From positions 1,552,501-1,616,500 of the forward strand of contig NC_082604.1 of assembly GCF_030936135.1 (NCBI RefSeq): 64,000 nt of DNA. The letters are read 5' to 3'. This stretch comes from Gavia stellata. Its lineage: Eukaryota > Chordata > Aves > Gaviiformes > Gaviidae. Below, in pieces: positions 27,800 through 41,600 of the stretch (positions are counted from its first letter, which is position 1; each line of letters begins with the position of its first letter). The position numbers and the translations under genes are program-made. The notes under the pieces were generated by a model that had not been told where the DNA came from, ran no database searches, and saw nothing but the letters and a program-made list of their open reading frames with translations.

Positions 27800-30700
27800 A
27801 TGGCGGCGGGCCCCGGTGGCGGCGGCAGCAGTGGGGGGGCGGCGGCGGGAGGGCCGGGCTGGCGGTTGCCGGGGCGGGTGCTGGAGCTGGTCTTCTCCTA
27901 CCTGGAGCTGCGGGAGCTGAGGAGCTGCGCGCTGGTCTGTAAGCTGTGGCACCGCGTCCTGCACGGCGACGAGAACAGCGAGGTGTGGCGCAGCTTGGCG
28001 GCCCGCTGCCTGGCGGAGGAGGCCCTGCGCACCGACATCCTCTGCAACGTGCCCACCTACAAGGGCAAGGTGAGCCTGGGACACCCTCCCAGCCCCTCAG
28101 AGACCCCCCTCCCCAGCCTCTCAGCAGCCCCCACAAGTGCTCGGGGACACCCCCCAGCCGCTCGGCCCAGCCGCCGTTGGCAGCCAAGGAGGGGGGCCTG
28201 AAAAACATGACAGGGTTTTATCTCCCCCCGCCCTCCCTCTTCTTCTCCCCTAGGTCCGTGCCTTCCACCACGCCTTCAGCACCAACGACTGCTCGAGGAA
28301 CGTCTACATCAAGAAGAACGGCTTCACGCTGCACCGCAACCCCATCGCCCAGAGCACGGACGGGGCGCGGACCAAGATCGGCTTCAGCGAGGGCCGCCAC
28401 GCCTGGGAGGTGTGGTGGGAGGGCCCGCTGGGCACCGTGGCCGTCATCGGCATCGCCACGAAGCGGGCGGCCATGCAGTGTCAGGGTTACGTGGCCCTGC
28501 TGGGGAGCGACGACCAGAGTTGGGGCTGGAACCTGGTGGACAATAACTTGCTGCATAACGGAGAGGTGAACGGCAGTTTCCCCCAGTGCAATAACGCGCC
28601 CAAGTACCAGGTGAGCGGGGCTGGGCGCGGGCTGGAAGCTCCACTGTGTCTGACAGCAGCTGGCCGTCAAGAACCTTCTCCCTCGCGTGTCCTGGCTGTC
28701 TGCTGAATTGGTCCTAAATGCCCACCTAAGGGTCTCTCTCCCTTCCCTGCAGAAGGCAAATGATTCTGCTTCATGAGGACTTTCCCCCTTCATTTACGGC
28801 TTCCTCAGGCTCCACCTGTGTGCAGTGTTCATTGCACCTGACCCTCAGTTGTTTCCACACTTTTATCTCAAGTATTGAGTGCGAAGCATGTACCGTGGGT
28901 GTCTGTTTAGACACCGTGTTGCTTTTTGAAATAAAAGCTGAAAAGACTGTTGTAGCCTTCTGAACTAACGACTTGCCCCACAGCAAGGTGAGCGGCTGTG
29001 GTATTTTACCCCTTTGTTGTATGGCAGCGCAAGCTGAGGTTAGTGCTTAGGTAAGAGTCTTCCTGCAAAAACCTGCAGCAGTGCTGAGTGCTGCTTCTTT
29101 GCTCGCTGGCAGCGTTCCCGTAGGTGACATCCCTTGGCTGGGATGCTGGGATGTGATGTTCAGATAATTTCAGGTTATTAAAGAGCAAGTGCCATTCCAT
29201 CTTTTTGTCCCTATAGAAGTGTTTATCTTTGTTCTTCTGGCTGCTCGCACAGCTGCACTTTGCTGGATTTCCTCACCCTACAACTTAAGCTGTATGCATT
29301 ATAATTTCCATTTCATAATGCTGTGGCTTTGTACGAGTATTGGCTTATGTTTCAATTTGTGGGTGAAGATCTGTGTGGTAACTTGTATCTGATATTCCTA
29401 AATTTCACGTAAAAGTTCACCGCCAAGCACTTTGTTCTGCCTGAAGGTTATACCTGCTGTTTTGGGGAACAATACCTAAAATTAGTGTAATTAAAGAGAT
29501 TTTGATCTCTTTCCATTTGCATGTTCCCTAGCATGCAAATCGGGTCAGCACTTTCCAGACCCGACCCTTTGTGGTCACTTTCTGCTGTTCTTGTCTCGGC
29601 CTTCCTGCAGCAGCAGGGTGGGGAAAGGTTTTGAAGCCCGGAGTCCCCAGCTCGTGTGGTGAATGCAACCCCTGCTTTCTCTGTAAAAATTGGTGAGAGC
29701 TCAAATAGGTGATCCTTTGGAGTATTTTGTGTTTATTAAGACACGGACAGTGATCTGCTCATAGAAAACCTACTTCAAGGAAACACACGTGTGTGTTAGT
29801 GTTGGTTAGAAGAAAAACGCGTTGGCTGGAAGAAATCCCCAGCGTTGGGGCTGGCTGGTGAAGAACCAGAAGTTTGTGAGGCGACCTGCTGTGCTTGCGG
29901 CTGGTGTCTGGGACTTCTATTTATGTCTAAAATAATGTGTACTAGATAAATGCAGGGAGCACCATGCGTGCCCAGATCCGAGTCTCTTGCTGTGTTCAGT
30001 GTTGGTTTCACTCGTGTGTGTGTGTATATATATATAAAAAAGGTTTTTCATACTTATTTTGCCTAAGCTTTGCACTGGAATTTCCTTCTGCCTTAGTGAG
30101 GGCATACCTCTGTCAGCGACAGCACCTGCATAGTAGTGTATTCCGGTATATTTTGTATGTGGCACTTAACTGTCTAAAACAAGTTCATCGTCTTTAAAAT
30201 TGCTCTTCACAGAGCAATTGCTGCTCAGCGATAGCAACAGCTAAATACAGAGTTCAGGTAACTTGGAGGCCGTGACAAAGCTTCCAAAACTCTGCAGTAT
30301 TCTGAAGCACGTGGCATGTAGTATGCTCGCTCTTGGTGCTCTCGCGGGGTTCACATGGGAAGGGTTACGTTTATTATCGTGTAGGTGGTTAGATACGGGC
30401 TGCCCGCTGGAAACCGGCAGCGGAGGCACTTGGGGTCCTAGTGCGTTGGAGCAAAATTGAGAAATTCCCGTCATAAAAGTAATGCAATCATGAGAAACAG
30501 GAAAGCCTTGCTTTAAAATTACCCACTGTGTAATAAGTGGGCTATGCTTTATTTTTGTGTCTCCATTTGAATATGCTGACTCTTTCTATGCATTTTCTTT
30601 TTTTTTTATTCCCCCCTCCTGTCTCTGTTTCCAGATAGGTGAAAGGATTCGAGTTATCCTGGACATGGAAGACAAAACATTAGCATTTGAGAGGGGCTAT

Positions 30701-30820
30701 GAGTTCTTGGGAGTTGCCTTCAGAGGACTGCCAAAAGTTTGCCTGTATCCAGCAGTGTCTGCTGTGTATGGTAACACAGAAGTGACTTTGGTCTACCTGG
30801 GAAAACCTCTGGATGGATGA
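27800..30820 (+). CDS. FBXO45: FBXO45, F-box/SPRY ubiquitin-ligase subunit
   Basis: FBXO45 pairs with SKP1 and the giant RING protein MYCBP2 (PHR1), rather than with CUL1, in an atypical E3 acting in neurons on synapse and axon proteins. Three exons, 27800-28069, 28254-28610 and 30635-30820, all phase 0, give 270 aa (human 286). The Gly/Ala-rich N-terminus is about 16 residues shorter. The F-box is near residues 17-67 ([20 protein letters not shown]), and the SPRY domain fills residues 76-268, nearly identical to human ([50 protein letters not shown] at the end). The ATG at 27800 was chosen by match to the human start; upstream in-frame codons belong to the GC-rich 5' UTR. Confidence 0.97.
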
Positions 30821-31930
30821 CATGGACTGTTTTGTTGGGACGTCGAGATGTGGATGATTGGGAGGAGAAATCTGCATGTTGGTTAGAGGGAAACGTATAT
30901 TAGAGGAAAAACAAAAAAGTGTGGGCGCGTGTCCAAGAACCATCGAGGGGATCGCACAGAGTTTTGAAACGGAGGACCAGCCATACTTCAGGAATTGTGT
31001 TACATCTCCTCTTTCTACCAGGCCAGAAAAATCCTCAGGGTTGCAGTTGGTTGAGTGGGAAGCTGACACGTGCATGTTGCAACAGATTTCATTGCTAAGA
31101 TGGCAGTGCGTGACCTCAAATATTTAAGAAAGGATTTGATACAAAACTGCTTGAGGAAATTAACCTGAGATTTGTAAGTAGCGTGTTTTGTGAAAGACTC
31201 CCATTTTAAAACTGCTTGTTCCTTCCCTTCCCTCCTTTGGGCCAACGTGGGTACCGGAGGAGAGCGAATCTGGTTGGGTTTTATTTACAATTTTTAACAT
31301 ACTGAGAAGCATGGTCTGTCTGGACTGCCCTTCTCTGGTATAATGAGACACAAAGTGTGCAGCTATTTTTAAGTGTATTTTAAGGGTTGTATATATAGAA
31401 CACGTTGAAAAGAACAGTTAAAAGAAAGGGTTTGCTTTATTCTAACTGAGACATAATTTCTAAAGGGAAAAAAAACCCCCACTACGTGGCATCAGAAAAT
31501 ACACCTCGGACAGGTATATAACATTCATGTAAGTGTACTTCTTCTGTTGTAGTGTAAAACATTTTGGGATGCTCTTGTGGAGTACGGTGCTACATTGGAT
31601 CGTTTTCTGTGAAAGTTTCCATAGCTTTAGCAACAGTTTTGTTCTCTGTAGGAAACGCAAAGTGTTTTCCCCATGAATTTCCTTTCGCCAAAATTTGCGG
31701 TCCCCTTTAGGGAAAGGAAGGCGCAACACAGCGGTGAGCTTGTCTTCTTCCTTTTGACATCAAAAATAGAAACTTTTAAAGCATTCTTACACTTTCTAAT
31801 CACTGTTGCAAAGTGTTTCAAAATAATGAGGAAGAAGCATTCAGTTTCTGAAGCCAGACCTTGTTTTCAGCTTAAATGGCTTTATAAGGCTTTAAGACTG
31901 GGCTGAACCTTTCTTTAATTAAATAAAATC
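30821..31930 (+). other. FBXO45: Putative FBXO45 3' UTR
   Basis: Noncoding sequence after the FBXO45 stop. The first AATAAA is at 31922-31927, with a second at 31974-31979 and a third at 32921-32926. Use of any of them is unverified; a long 3' UTR would fit the mammalian gene. Confidence 0.4.
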
Positions 31931-34900
31931 CCCCAGTACCTAAGTATTCACCAGCCCGTTTTCAGTCAGGACAAATAAAACTCTAACCAGCCCTTTGGGG
32001 ATTCTGGATCAGGTTCAATGTTTGGCCTTTTTACTTGCACCGGTTTTCTAAAAACCACGTACAAACCGCCCCCCGCCCCGGTGTGTCAGCGTGCTGGCGT
32101 ACACAGGCCGGGGCGGCTGCGAAGCTGAGAGGTGTAGTAAGGAGGGACTTTCTGGTGAAACCGCTTTCCTCTGAGGTTGAAAGGTCTGTGGGGAGCCCTG
32201 GAAGGGCTCCTTTTAATAGGGCATTAAAATCCGTAAGCCCTGCGGCTAGCTCTTGACTCTCGTTTCTTGTTGGTTGGTGTTTGTTTCCCAGAGCTGTCTG
32301 AACCATTTCAGAGTTGGGCATGCTTTTCAGAGAGAGAGAAGGAAATGTTTATACGACTCCTTTTCGCTTTATTTGCGCTAGAGAATGTGAATTGCTTAAT
32401 ATCAGACACTGGCAATTCTCTGAGCACGGCAGAGAGAGGAATTCCTCTTAGGCTGTTGCTTCTTTCCCCCCCCCCATTACTCGGGTAATGCGAGGAGAGC
32501 AGTGCAAGCAGGTGAGTGAGGCTCCTAGTCTGCTGCTGCTGAACTATCCTTGGAGTACTTTTTACCTAGTAGATAACCAAATTCTGCACTGGAACAGAGT
32601 ATGTACGCCATTACCATTTAAAAGGATTTTAAAGTATTTATTTGTTTTGTGTGTTGTTTATTGCTTAAAGGCGATATCGAGGTAAGTTCCTCTTGGCTGC
32701 GTTAAAGAAACAAAATACACAGTGAGAAATGAAGGTGTTGTAAGTGGTGCTGAGAACAACCGAGTAAATTAAGTTGGACGGGTGTATGAGTACCTTTTGG
32801 AAAAAACTGTTACAAGCATTGATTGTACTAGACTGTAAAGTATGTATCTGCATAGCAGAACCGTGGGGCACGAAATGGGGGAAAAAAGAAAAGGAAACAA
32901 AACCCTGTCCAATTTCAGAAAATAAAGTTGTCCCTGAGATGAATGTATTCTCAGTGCAGTCCTGAAAGATGTGACCTCTGCGCTTGTTCATGAACCCAAT
33001 TAGATGGAAGTAAACCCTGAGAACTTCCGAGGAGTTTTATTCACAAATTAAGATTGTTTTCCCTTCTTCAGACTGCATCTTACCCTATGAATAATTTCCC
33101 TCTAAATTAGAAATGCTGAAAGTTGAACATTCCTTAAGGGTGGGTTTGGGGGGGACTCACTTAATGTAAGATTATAACTTATTCCTGGAGACCAATGCTG
33201 GCTGTACAAAATATTAAAATAAACTCTGCTATAATTCAGAAGGATATATCGGTGTGGATTGTTGTTAACGGCAGCCGTAGTGTGGTGATAGGAAAAATGG
33301 AGAGGCAGTTCGGTGCACCAAGAAGATGGAGGTGTTGGGGCTGTGTGATTTGCTGCGTGACTGCTTGAAAAGGGAGAATCTGATGAGTGGCTAACGAGGA
33401 CTTGAAAACTCAGTGGTCTAATAGCTGTGCTTGGGAAATTGCGTCCTTCGAAACAGGCGTGCTCCCTCATGACAGCGTGGGAAAAAGCTTTGCTTATCGC
33501 GGGGGGTCTTTTGATTCGAGTTGAGGTGTTGCGCTCACTGCTGTGGCTGCCCGGCCCTGCTGCTGTGCCGAGGAGCCTCCTTCCCAGGTCACCTTCTCGG
33601 CTTCTCTGTTTCTTTAGCTTTCCGTATGGAAGTCCAATATTTTGTGGTGCTTTTAGGAAGAAGTAGGTAATTTCAGGAAGAAGTAGGAGACTGTGTTGTG
33701 CTTGTGAGCTCGCAGGCACTTTCCAGGCTCTCTGCATCAAGAATTTGCTTTTAAGCAGTGAACTTTTGGCTAACATCTCTGTGAGGTTCTTCAGGAGCAA
33801 TGAGGTTTGATGCTGGCTCACTAAAAATGTAGGATCACTTTTTCTAGCCTGAGGTACTTCAGAGTCGGCGAAACAGCTGTTTGAAGTATTTTCCCTACCC
33901 CGTTTGACTGCTTTGGTCAGGAGAAACATCAACTGTTCGTAGCTCCCGTAACAGAAGTCAGTCAGATTCACAGGTCTTGGCTTCAGAATCCTGTAGGACA
34001 TCCAGAATTTTTCAGAAAGTGAGCATTTTGTCTGTTACAAAAATCAGAATTTCGTGTGGTTGGAAGAGTGTTGCGAAATCTGTTGGGAGCTTAGCCGTTG
34101 GTCATCTGATCTGGTCGTGCTTCTATATCCGAGGAAGCGAAGAGCTTGATACGGCCTTTTGTTTCGGGGCAGAGTCTCTTCGTAGCTTTGGTGGTGGCTT
34201 GTGTTGCCCTGAAGTCACTTGTGTGACCTCTTTTTCCATGAGAGGACAGAGGGATTGCCAGAACGAACTAATAAATCAAGGTGGCGTGGGAAACTCACCC
34301 TGATAGGGATATTTTCTTGAAAATGTTTGGGGTTTTTTTTTCCCCACTTAAAATGCAGTGGTGAATGTGCGTTTTTGGGAGTCCTGTGTGTGCCTTCTGC
34401 TAGCAAACGCCATTTGGTTTTGTTACTTTTGGCTGTGTTTCAGGTGACAAAACTAGCCAGGAGCAGATGGCCTTGATCCTGTGGGCTGAACTGCTGCTGC
34501 TTCGGATGTGGCTGTATTCTTCCCTGCCTGCCGCTGAATCTGATAGCAAGCTGGAACATAGTAGCTTTTCTCTCCTCTTACCAATGATCTACATTTTTAC
34601 ATTTCTTTAACAGACGGGTGTGTTTTCCAGATGGCTGCCTCTATTTTTTTTCCTCTTCCATTTTCACTAGGATGACGACAGCAGCGAGGAATTAAAATAA
34701 CACTCGGCCTGATATTAGTTTGATCATACAAAACTTACTTTCTCTAAGTATTTGAGAGGTAACCAGCCCTCAGTGATTCCTGAACCGGTGTATTTCAGTA
34801 CTGATATTTCAGTTCTAGCTAAATCTATACATGTTATAAATAGCTCTGGACGCTGGCAGGAACGCAGCTATATGTTCCCTGAAACAGCGCCGGTTCTTGC

Positions 34901-37900
34901 ACAATACAGATAATTTGGTGAAATCTGTAGCCAGAAAAAGACATTACTGAAATCTGCTCTAGGATCCTTTCTACATTTACAAAACAGCTTTTAAATGGTT
35001 AGGAGCGTGACGTGTTTGATTTCTGTGAGTGATAGTAGTCCACCTCGCGCTAAGGTATAATTAGGTTGAAAGGAAAATTAATTAAGTGGTAAATGAGTAC
35101 CGAAACCTTTTCCTGCAGTGATGCTGAACCTGCTGATTTATACTTTAAGCAGCTTTTCTCATACTGCTCGATGATGCTGTACGTGTTGGGTGACTTCTGA
35201 ATGAATCCTCACGCCTCCCCACAAGAGGGCAAAGTTAACATAGCTGTGGGAGCCTCGGCTTTGCATTTCTTCAGTGTTGTGAAAAATAAATGTTTCATGT
35301 GGAACCTTCTCCGTTAGCATTTGCTTCCTGGCCTCTTAAAAACCCCAACAAACCCCAGCAGAACAGATGATGGTGGAGAAGTGGATAATGGAAATAGAAT
35401 TTTTGAAATATACTACTTCATTTGAATCCTTGATCCTGAAATTAGGCTGAGCAAATCTTTGCAGTTCAGAAAATTATTTTCAGTGAGAGCACGCTGAACT
35501 GAGACTCTCAGATCGTCTTAAAAGACAGAAAGGGATTTGAGAGGCTCAGACAAAATGTTGCCGTTGCTGTTCAAGGTCTCCTTTTTCCCAAACTTGCTTT
35601 TCTTCTCAGGTATTTATGACCAGGAAAGAGTGATATCAACAAAAGATTATTAAAAAAAAAAAGGCAGTTAAAAAAAAAAACAAAACAACCCAAAATAATT
35701 GAAAAGGGATTTTAAAATAAAACCTGTTGTATGTTGCAAGTGTTGTTTATTCTTCTGCAATTTTACCAGCTCAAGAGCCAAGGGTGTCTTTTTCCTTCCG
35801 TGCCTGCCCTTGCAGACTTGTGAGCTAGCTGAGTTGTTTCATGTTTGGTTTATTTTCTCTTTTTAATCCTGTATTATTCTACATATGTTAAAAGCTATAT
35901 ATTTACCTGCAGGCAATGTTTGAATGGGGAAATGTGTGAAGGTATAACCTTGCCTGTTCTTGTCTTGTGTGTAGTGTCTGATCTTGTGAGCTCCCAGTTT
36001 CCGCAGCTTAAGCCTCCGGTAATTTTATCCAGAAGCAGCAGGAACGTTCCCGTGCGTGTAGATGAGTGACCATCCTGGGACACGTCACCTGTATATATCT
36101 ACAGCGGTTTGCTGCTCAGGATTGGCGCTATCACCCCAAATGTTTTACTGTATGTTTTGCAAAGTGATTTTTTTTTTTTCTCTTGTCCTTTCTTGAACTT
36201 CTGATTTCAGGTTGTGAACCTGCTCTCATTTGCACAGTGCTGTCTCCGCGTCTTTAGAGGCACGCCCCAAAGCCAGGGACAGATGTGAAAACAGCTGTTT
36301 TACAACAGCGTGTATGCTACAGCTACAAAATGCCATTCTCTCGCAAACGTTCGAGCTTGGTTACGTACCTGCAGCGAGGCACGCTGGCATCCTTCATTCC
36401 TGCTGCCTTTCTTTAAACCAGTCCATCAGCTTCGGTTTGCAGCAGGCGAGTTGAAAATCGAGGCAAGAGAAAACCTGATCGATATTTTTCAGCCCAAGTA
36501 GGTGAGCGTGCGCTGCGCGTATGACCTCTCCCTAGACTCTCTGTAGCTTGATAATGTGTTAAATTCAAGAGTGAGCGGGATATGGGCTGTACTCCATCCA
36601 CAAAACCTCCGCGGTATCTGCTTGCAGGTAAAAAACTGCTGGTTGCAGCTGCAAGAAAGACTTCAGTGACTGGAGACTGAAAGCCTGCAAGTGAGATATT
36701 AAAGCGAGGTTATGAAATTCTTTTGTTTCCTTAGCATCCTATGCTTCGGAGAAGTAAGCCATATCCGGTCGCTTTTAAATAGGAATTTAAGAGAGTAATT
36801 TAAGCTCCGCCAGCTTCAATATGTGACTTAATAATTATAAAGTGCTGGACAAACCTGCCGGTAAGGAAATGGATGTTGACCAAAATGCTTTTTGTATGAT
36901 ACTTTGAATCCTGCAGTGGTTAGAGCTTTTCAGCCTTTGTCTGCCACTTCCAAATCACCTTTCTGGGGTTTTTGTTGGCTTCTTTTTTTGTTTGGTTGGG
37001 GTTTTTTCGGCGCTCAGGTGACAGAGAATGCTTTTCTCACACCGGATCCCATCTGACGTTGGGCACCTGAGCCCTTCTGCAAGGACGTGTGCAAGAGCAG
37101 AGCTCGAGGGTAGGATCTCATGCTTTGTGAACGGCTGAGAGATTTTTATCTCAGCTTTAGCATATGATTTTGTCCTGTTGCTGGAAAAGTAATTGACGCG
37201 TGCAGAACTGGAGCAGAGTTGGAACAAACATTAGTGGGACTTGGGAGAGTGCGCAATACGGAAATAAGTTGGTTTTACGTGTCAACCCTTGGCCCGGCGG
37301 TCTCACCCCACCATGCTGTGCATCTCTGGGACGTGGCTTGTCTGTACTGGCAGACCATTAGCTGTTCTTCTCGGAAGGAAAATGGAGTACAGGAGAGGAA
37401 GATCTACTTTATTGATCGATGTATCTGTTTGAACTTTCCCCCCCTCTTGCATTCCTGTGTTAATTCAGGTCTCAGATTGAAAGGTGAAAGCCTGCTTTGA
37501 GTCCCTCCCAGATACAGCTGCAGGGATGAGGTTTCAGATACAACAGTGATGTCACCTATGTTAGAGTTTGTTTAAAAAAATCCCACAGAAACTTATATCC
37601 TGGCAGGTTTTTTCTGTTTTCTTACGCAAGACCAAGGAATATGCCCGAAGTGCAAGAGGGCGCGCCAATCCCGAAACCCTGCAGACTGGCTTTGCTCTGT
37701 CATTTCCCCTGCGCGTATCACACTAGAAAGGAGGGATGCTGAGCCCCACGGCTGAAGACCTGGGAAAGGAAGAGTGCCAATGCTCCAGCTTGCTTCCAGC
37801 CCTGATTGCAATCCACCTGGAGAAGAGTTGCTTGTGAGATAACGCCATGTAGCAGGGATGTTGGCTCTCCTGGCCAGAGGGGGAAAGCTGGCTGCGATAG

Positions 37901-38320
37901 GTTTAGCTCTGTAAGGAGCTGAGATAGTTTCACTTCCCTTTGCATTAATGACACAATTACTCACTTCTCTTAAGCAGAACGGCAGCAGGAAGGGAGTACG
38001 TGTGACTACAGATAGGAGTAGTTTTCCTTGCTACAATTTGCATTGCTGAATGATGTTATGGTAGTGATTTGTCCGTACCTTCTCCTTCTGGTGACTTAGA
38101 GTCTCCAGTCCTGACAGTTTTATGCTAAAAACTTCAGTGAATGTGCTGGAGTAGGTGGGTCAGGGGTTTTTATTGCTTTTAATGGTTTATTTTATTGTAC
38201 AGTACAAAAGCGACATTAGTTTATCCACATCTGGCAACTGCGGGAAAAACTTGGGCAACGCTTTCAGGTCTAGGTGCAACGCTTGGGCGTAAACTTGGGC
38301 AACGCTTTCAGGTCAGGTCT
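31931..38320. other. FBXO45-NRROS intergenic region, AT-rich part
   Basis: No exon of a known gene is recognised. The largest open frame is a 299-codon minus ORF at 34001-33102 with an ATG start and no recognised domain. AATAAA hexamers on the plus strand at about 32.92, 33.22 and 35.28 kb could serve a long FBXO45 3' UTR or mean nothing. A/T homopolymer runs occur near 35.65 and 36.17 kb. Confidence 0.45.
38247..38314. repeat. 24-bp direct repeat next to CR1
   Basis: Identical 24-bp copies at 38247-38270 and 38291-38314 (core CTTGGGCAACGCTTTCAGGT), a 44-bp period. They lie just before the 5' end of the CR1 at 38321. The sequence does not resemble CR1; a local duplication at or before insertion is the simplest reading. 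Confidence 0.75.
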
Positions 38321-38680
38321 CAGGTCCGGAGAAGAGGAGGCTGAGGGGAGACCTCATCGCTCTTTACAACTACCTGAAAGGGGGTTGCAGAGAGGTGGGT
38401 GTTGGTCTCTTCTCCCAAGTGACTAGCGACAGGACAAGAGGAAACGGCCTCAAGTTGCACCAGGGGAGGTTTAGGCTGGATATTAGGAACAATTTCTTTA
38501 CTGAGAGAGTGGTGAAACACATAAGCTGCCCAGGGAGGTGGTGGAGTCACCATTGCTGGAGGTGTTCAAGGAACATGTGGACGAGGCATTGTGGGACATG
38601 GTTTAAGGGGCATGGTGGGGTTAGTTGGTGGTTGGACTTGATGATCTTACAGGTCTTTTCCAACCTTAGTGATTCTGTGA
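38321..38680 (+). mobile_element. CR1 LINE, 5'-truncated, plus orientation
   Basis: About 360 bp covering the end of the CR1 ORF2 and its 3' UTR. Diagnostic parts include AGGCTGAGGGGAGACCTCAT, the segment around CAGGGAGGTGGTGGAGTCAC, the conserved 3' stem GGTTGGACTTGATGATCTTA, and the terminal GATTCTGT. It is moderately diverged with small indels in the former frame. It is a dead LINE copy typical of avian genomes. Confidence 0.93.
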
Positions 38681-41600
38681 ACCAAAGGCCAAACTGTAGA
38701 TGTAAGCAAGCTGGTCGTGGGGCTTTCCAGGTCTTGAGGAGATCTGGGAGGAACGATCAGTTGTCTTCTCTGGCTTTGGGCACTTGCTTCTTCTGCGGGT
38801 GCATTGCAAGCAGTTCCCTAGAGCGTCTGGGCTTCCAGTAGCCTCTGTCTCAGATCGTGACTCGTAAGGCAGTGGATGCGTTTGGCTTCCAGTTGCTACA
38901 GAAATGCAGTGCTCTGCTACTTCAACATCTGATGCGTTCTGCTGCACGCTCTGCTCAGAAGACCTTGTGATCTGGATGCTCTGCCGCTCTCCGAGGAGGA
39001 GGTTCACTTCAGCGTGGTGGTGGATCCCTTTGCAGACCTCAAACCCCCGGCCTGGGAAAGGCGGGCGGGTGAAGTCTACGAGAGGCGGCAGGAGCCTGGC
39101 CGCAGGGTGGGCTCGGCCGCGCGTGTGGGTGAGCAGAGGGGGAAATGAGATCACTTCTGCGGCTCTCCCTTCTGCGGCCCACTTCCTCCTCATTTACATC
39201 TCGCACGCCGTCAGATGTGGGAGAAGAAAGAGTGGTGACCGTGGGGACGGAGCTGCTGGGCTGGACCTGCCTGCGGGTGGGGAACCGGAGCACAGCCTCG
39301 TCCCCCGGCACAGGGGTCCGGGAAGCAGCTGTGGCCGAGCCACTGACCAACTCCCCTCTTCCCTTCCCGCACGGCCCTGTGCTCTCAGAAACATGGTTTT
39401 GCTTTCTACTAAGACCTATTTCTGCCTTTCTTCTGAGCCCCGTAAAGGATACTTGCACCTTTTGGAGACTAAAGGGTTGAAAGCGGGGGGATCCTCCTTG
39501 AAAATTGCTGCTGTGGGGCTTCTGGTTGGTGTCTAGGTCCTCGGTCAAATGTCCTCCAAGCCCAAAGGCGTCATTTTCCCAACTGTTCGAGCTGGAAGCT
39601 CACCTGGGTCCCTGCGGGCTCATGGCACGTTGTCACTCTGGTGGGGTTATTTCCTTCCCCCTCCTCCCCGAGCTCGCGCAGCCTCGGTATCTGCAGCTGT
39701 TAGCAACCGGTGCGTTGCTGTAAAGGTGAGCGAGCAAGCCCTGCGCTCTGCTCAGAACAACCCAGAATCAATTCTCTGAACCCCCTCTTTCCATCAGAAA
39801 ACCTGGCAAGAGCTAGGAGACTCCCGCCGGCTGAAAATGGGGGGGCAAAAGTGAGCTCGGTTGTGGATAAATGGGTAATTGTAGAGCGAGAGCAAGCCAG
39901 GAGCGTGGGCTGCTGCGGGAAAGGGTGGTGGAGTCGGGCCGGAGGAGGATGCTCAGCCCAAGGGGGTTCCCAGGCACATGAGCCGCTGCGAAACCAGAGC
40001 CTGAAGCTTTAGTGACTGATGTCAGTGCTAGCACATTCTTTCTGTGGAAGAAGACCGAGCGTGGCTAGGGAAACAAGCAAGCAGGTTGTTTGGCTACAGC
40101 TAGGGAAAAAAAGGAAAAAAAAAAAAAAAAAGATTTTGAAGCTGATTATAAATTGCTGATTTTTGTCTCTTGGTTTCCCCTGCAAGAAATATACTGTGCT
40201 TCTTGGAGAGCTCCAGTTCAGCTGCAGCGCTGGGGCTGTAGAGCTGCCCGTGCTCGTGTACATCGATGCACCCACACCATCCTGGGACAGGACACCTCCT
40301 TCGCTATTCCCTGGGGATAAACTGGGTGGATTCCCATCGAGAAATTCAGCCAGGCAAACTTGCAGGGCTGTAGTTTAAAGTTGAGGCATCCAACTGGCCA
40401 TTTTAGCTTTTCCCTTTTGGCCACATAAGGAATGATGTGTTTTCTTTTTTATGTTCATAGTTCATCTTAGAGACAACTATCGCTACCAGCAGCTTCTGAC
40501 ATATCGTAGACCTTCAGCTTCCCTTGTTTTATCCAGAGCAGGTGATTAAATGAAATAACTTCTTCACTTGTGTCTTCTTGATACGTTTGCGCTGCCTGTG
40601 CATGCTTCAGCCAAGCAGCAAATGAGAATTTCATGTAGGTTTTAAAGATAAAATTTGGATTTTCTTTACTTTTCAGAGTTGTCGCTGACCACAATGCCTG
40701 GGGTCAAACGGCTGGAGGGAGATGCTGGTCTTCACCCTGCGGCCGCTCCTCCCTCTCTGATGAGGTCCGACAGGCGAGATGCTGCTGCGACAAGAGTCAG
40801 TCACTTGAGCCTACCTGATAATTTCTGTAACACCATTTGCGGTTTTCCATGAGCCTGGAGATCGTGATGTTCCTGTAGGTATTTATCTAAGCCTTCCCAG
40901 GCTTGTTTTCCAGAGCACCTGGTTCTTCTCTCCATGTCTTTTTCCCTTTGCAGGGGTGCTCTCTGCATCCTCTCCTTGCTGGGCAAAATGCTGCAGACCG
41001 AGCAGAGCTGGAGGCTTTCCGGGGACGCTTTGTGTCGTCCTCCCTTGCAGAATGACTTGTTTAATTCTCTCCGGTTCTCCATCGCAGTGGGAACAGAGGA
41101 AGCCCATAGAGAAACGTTTCTATTTTGCTTTGTCCCCGCTCGGCCAAGGCTGTGGTCCTGCTGGTGCGTGAACTGTGAGTGACCTTTCTCTTGGTGCTTC
41201 CACTCTGGAAGAAATCACATTTCCTGCAGGAAAACAAGGGGCACACCGAGGCACAGCGATGGGCTGCTTGTTTTCTGCTGCGGTTTCTCCTTTCCCTTGG
41301 GGTCCTGTGCTGGGTGTCGCAGTCCAGGGGTGACCGGGAGGCTGCCCCTCTCATTGCAACTTTTCTCTTGGTTTGTGCTTGACAATTTGAGGGTTGTTAA
41401 GGGAAAAAGATGGTTCGGAGGGAAGAGGAGGAACAGAGGAAGCTCACTGGGTGTAAAACCATACGGGGATTCCCGGTCCGCTCCTACAGCCGCAAGAATT
41501 GCAGCTGCATGTGTGGACACGGCTCCGAGTGGCTGAATCGCCTTCAATTTAATCCACCTGTGCCATTGAGCTGGATTGGAGCTTCGTGAAGAGCTGATCA

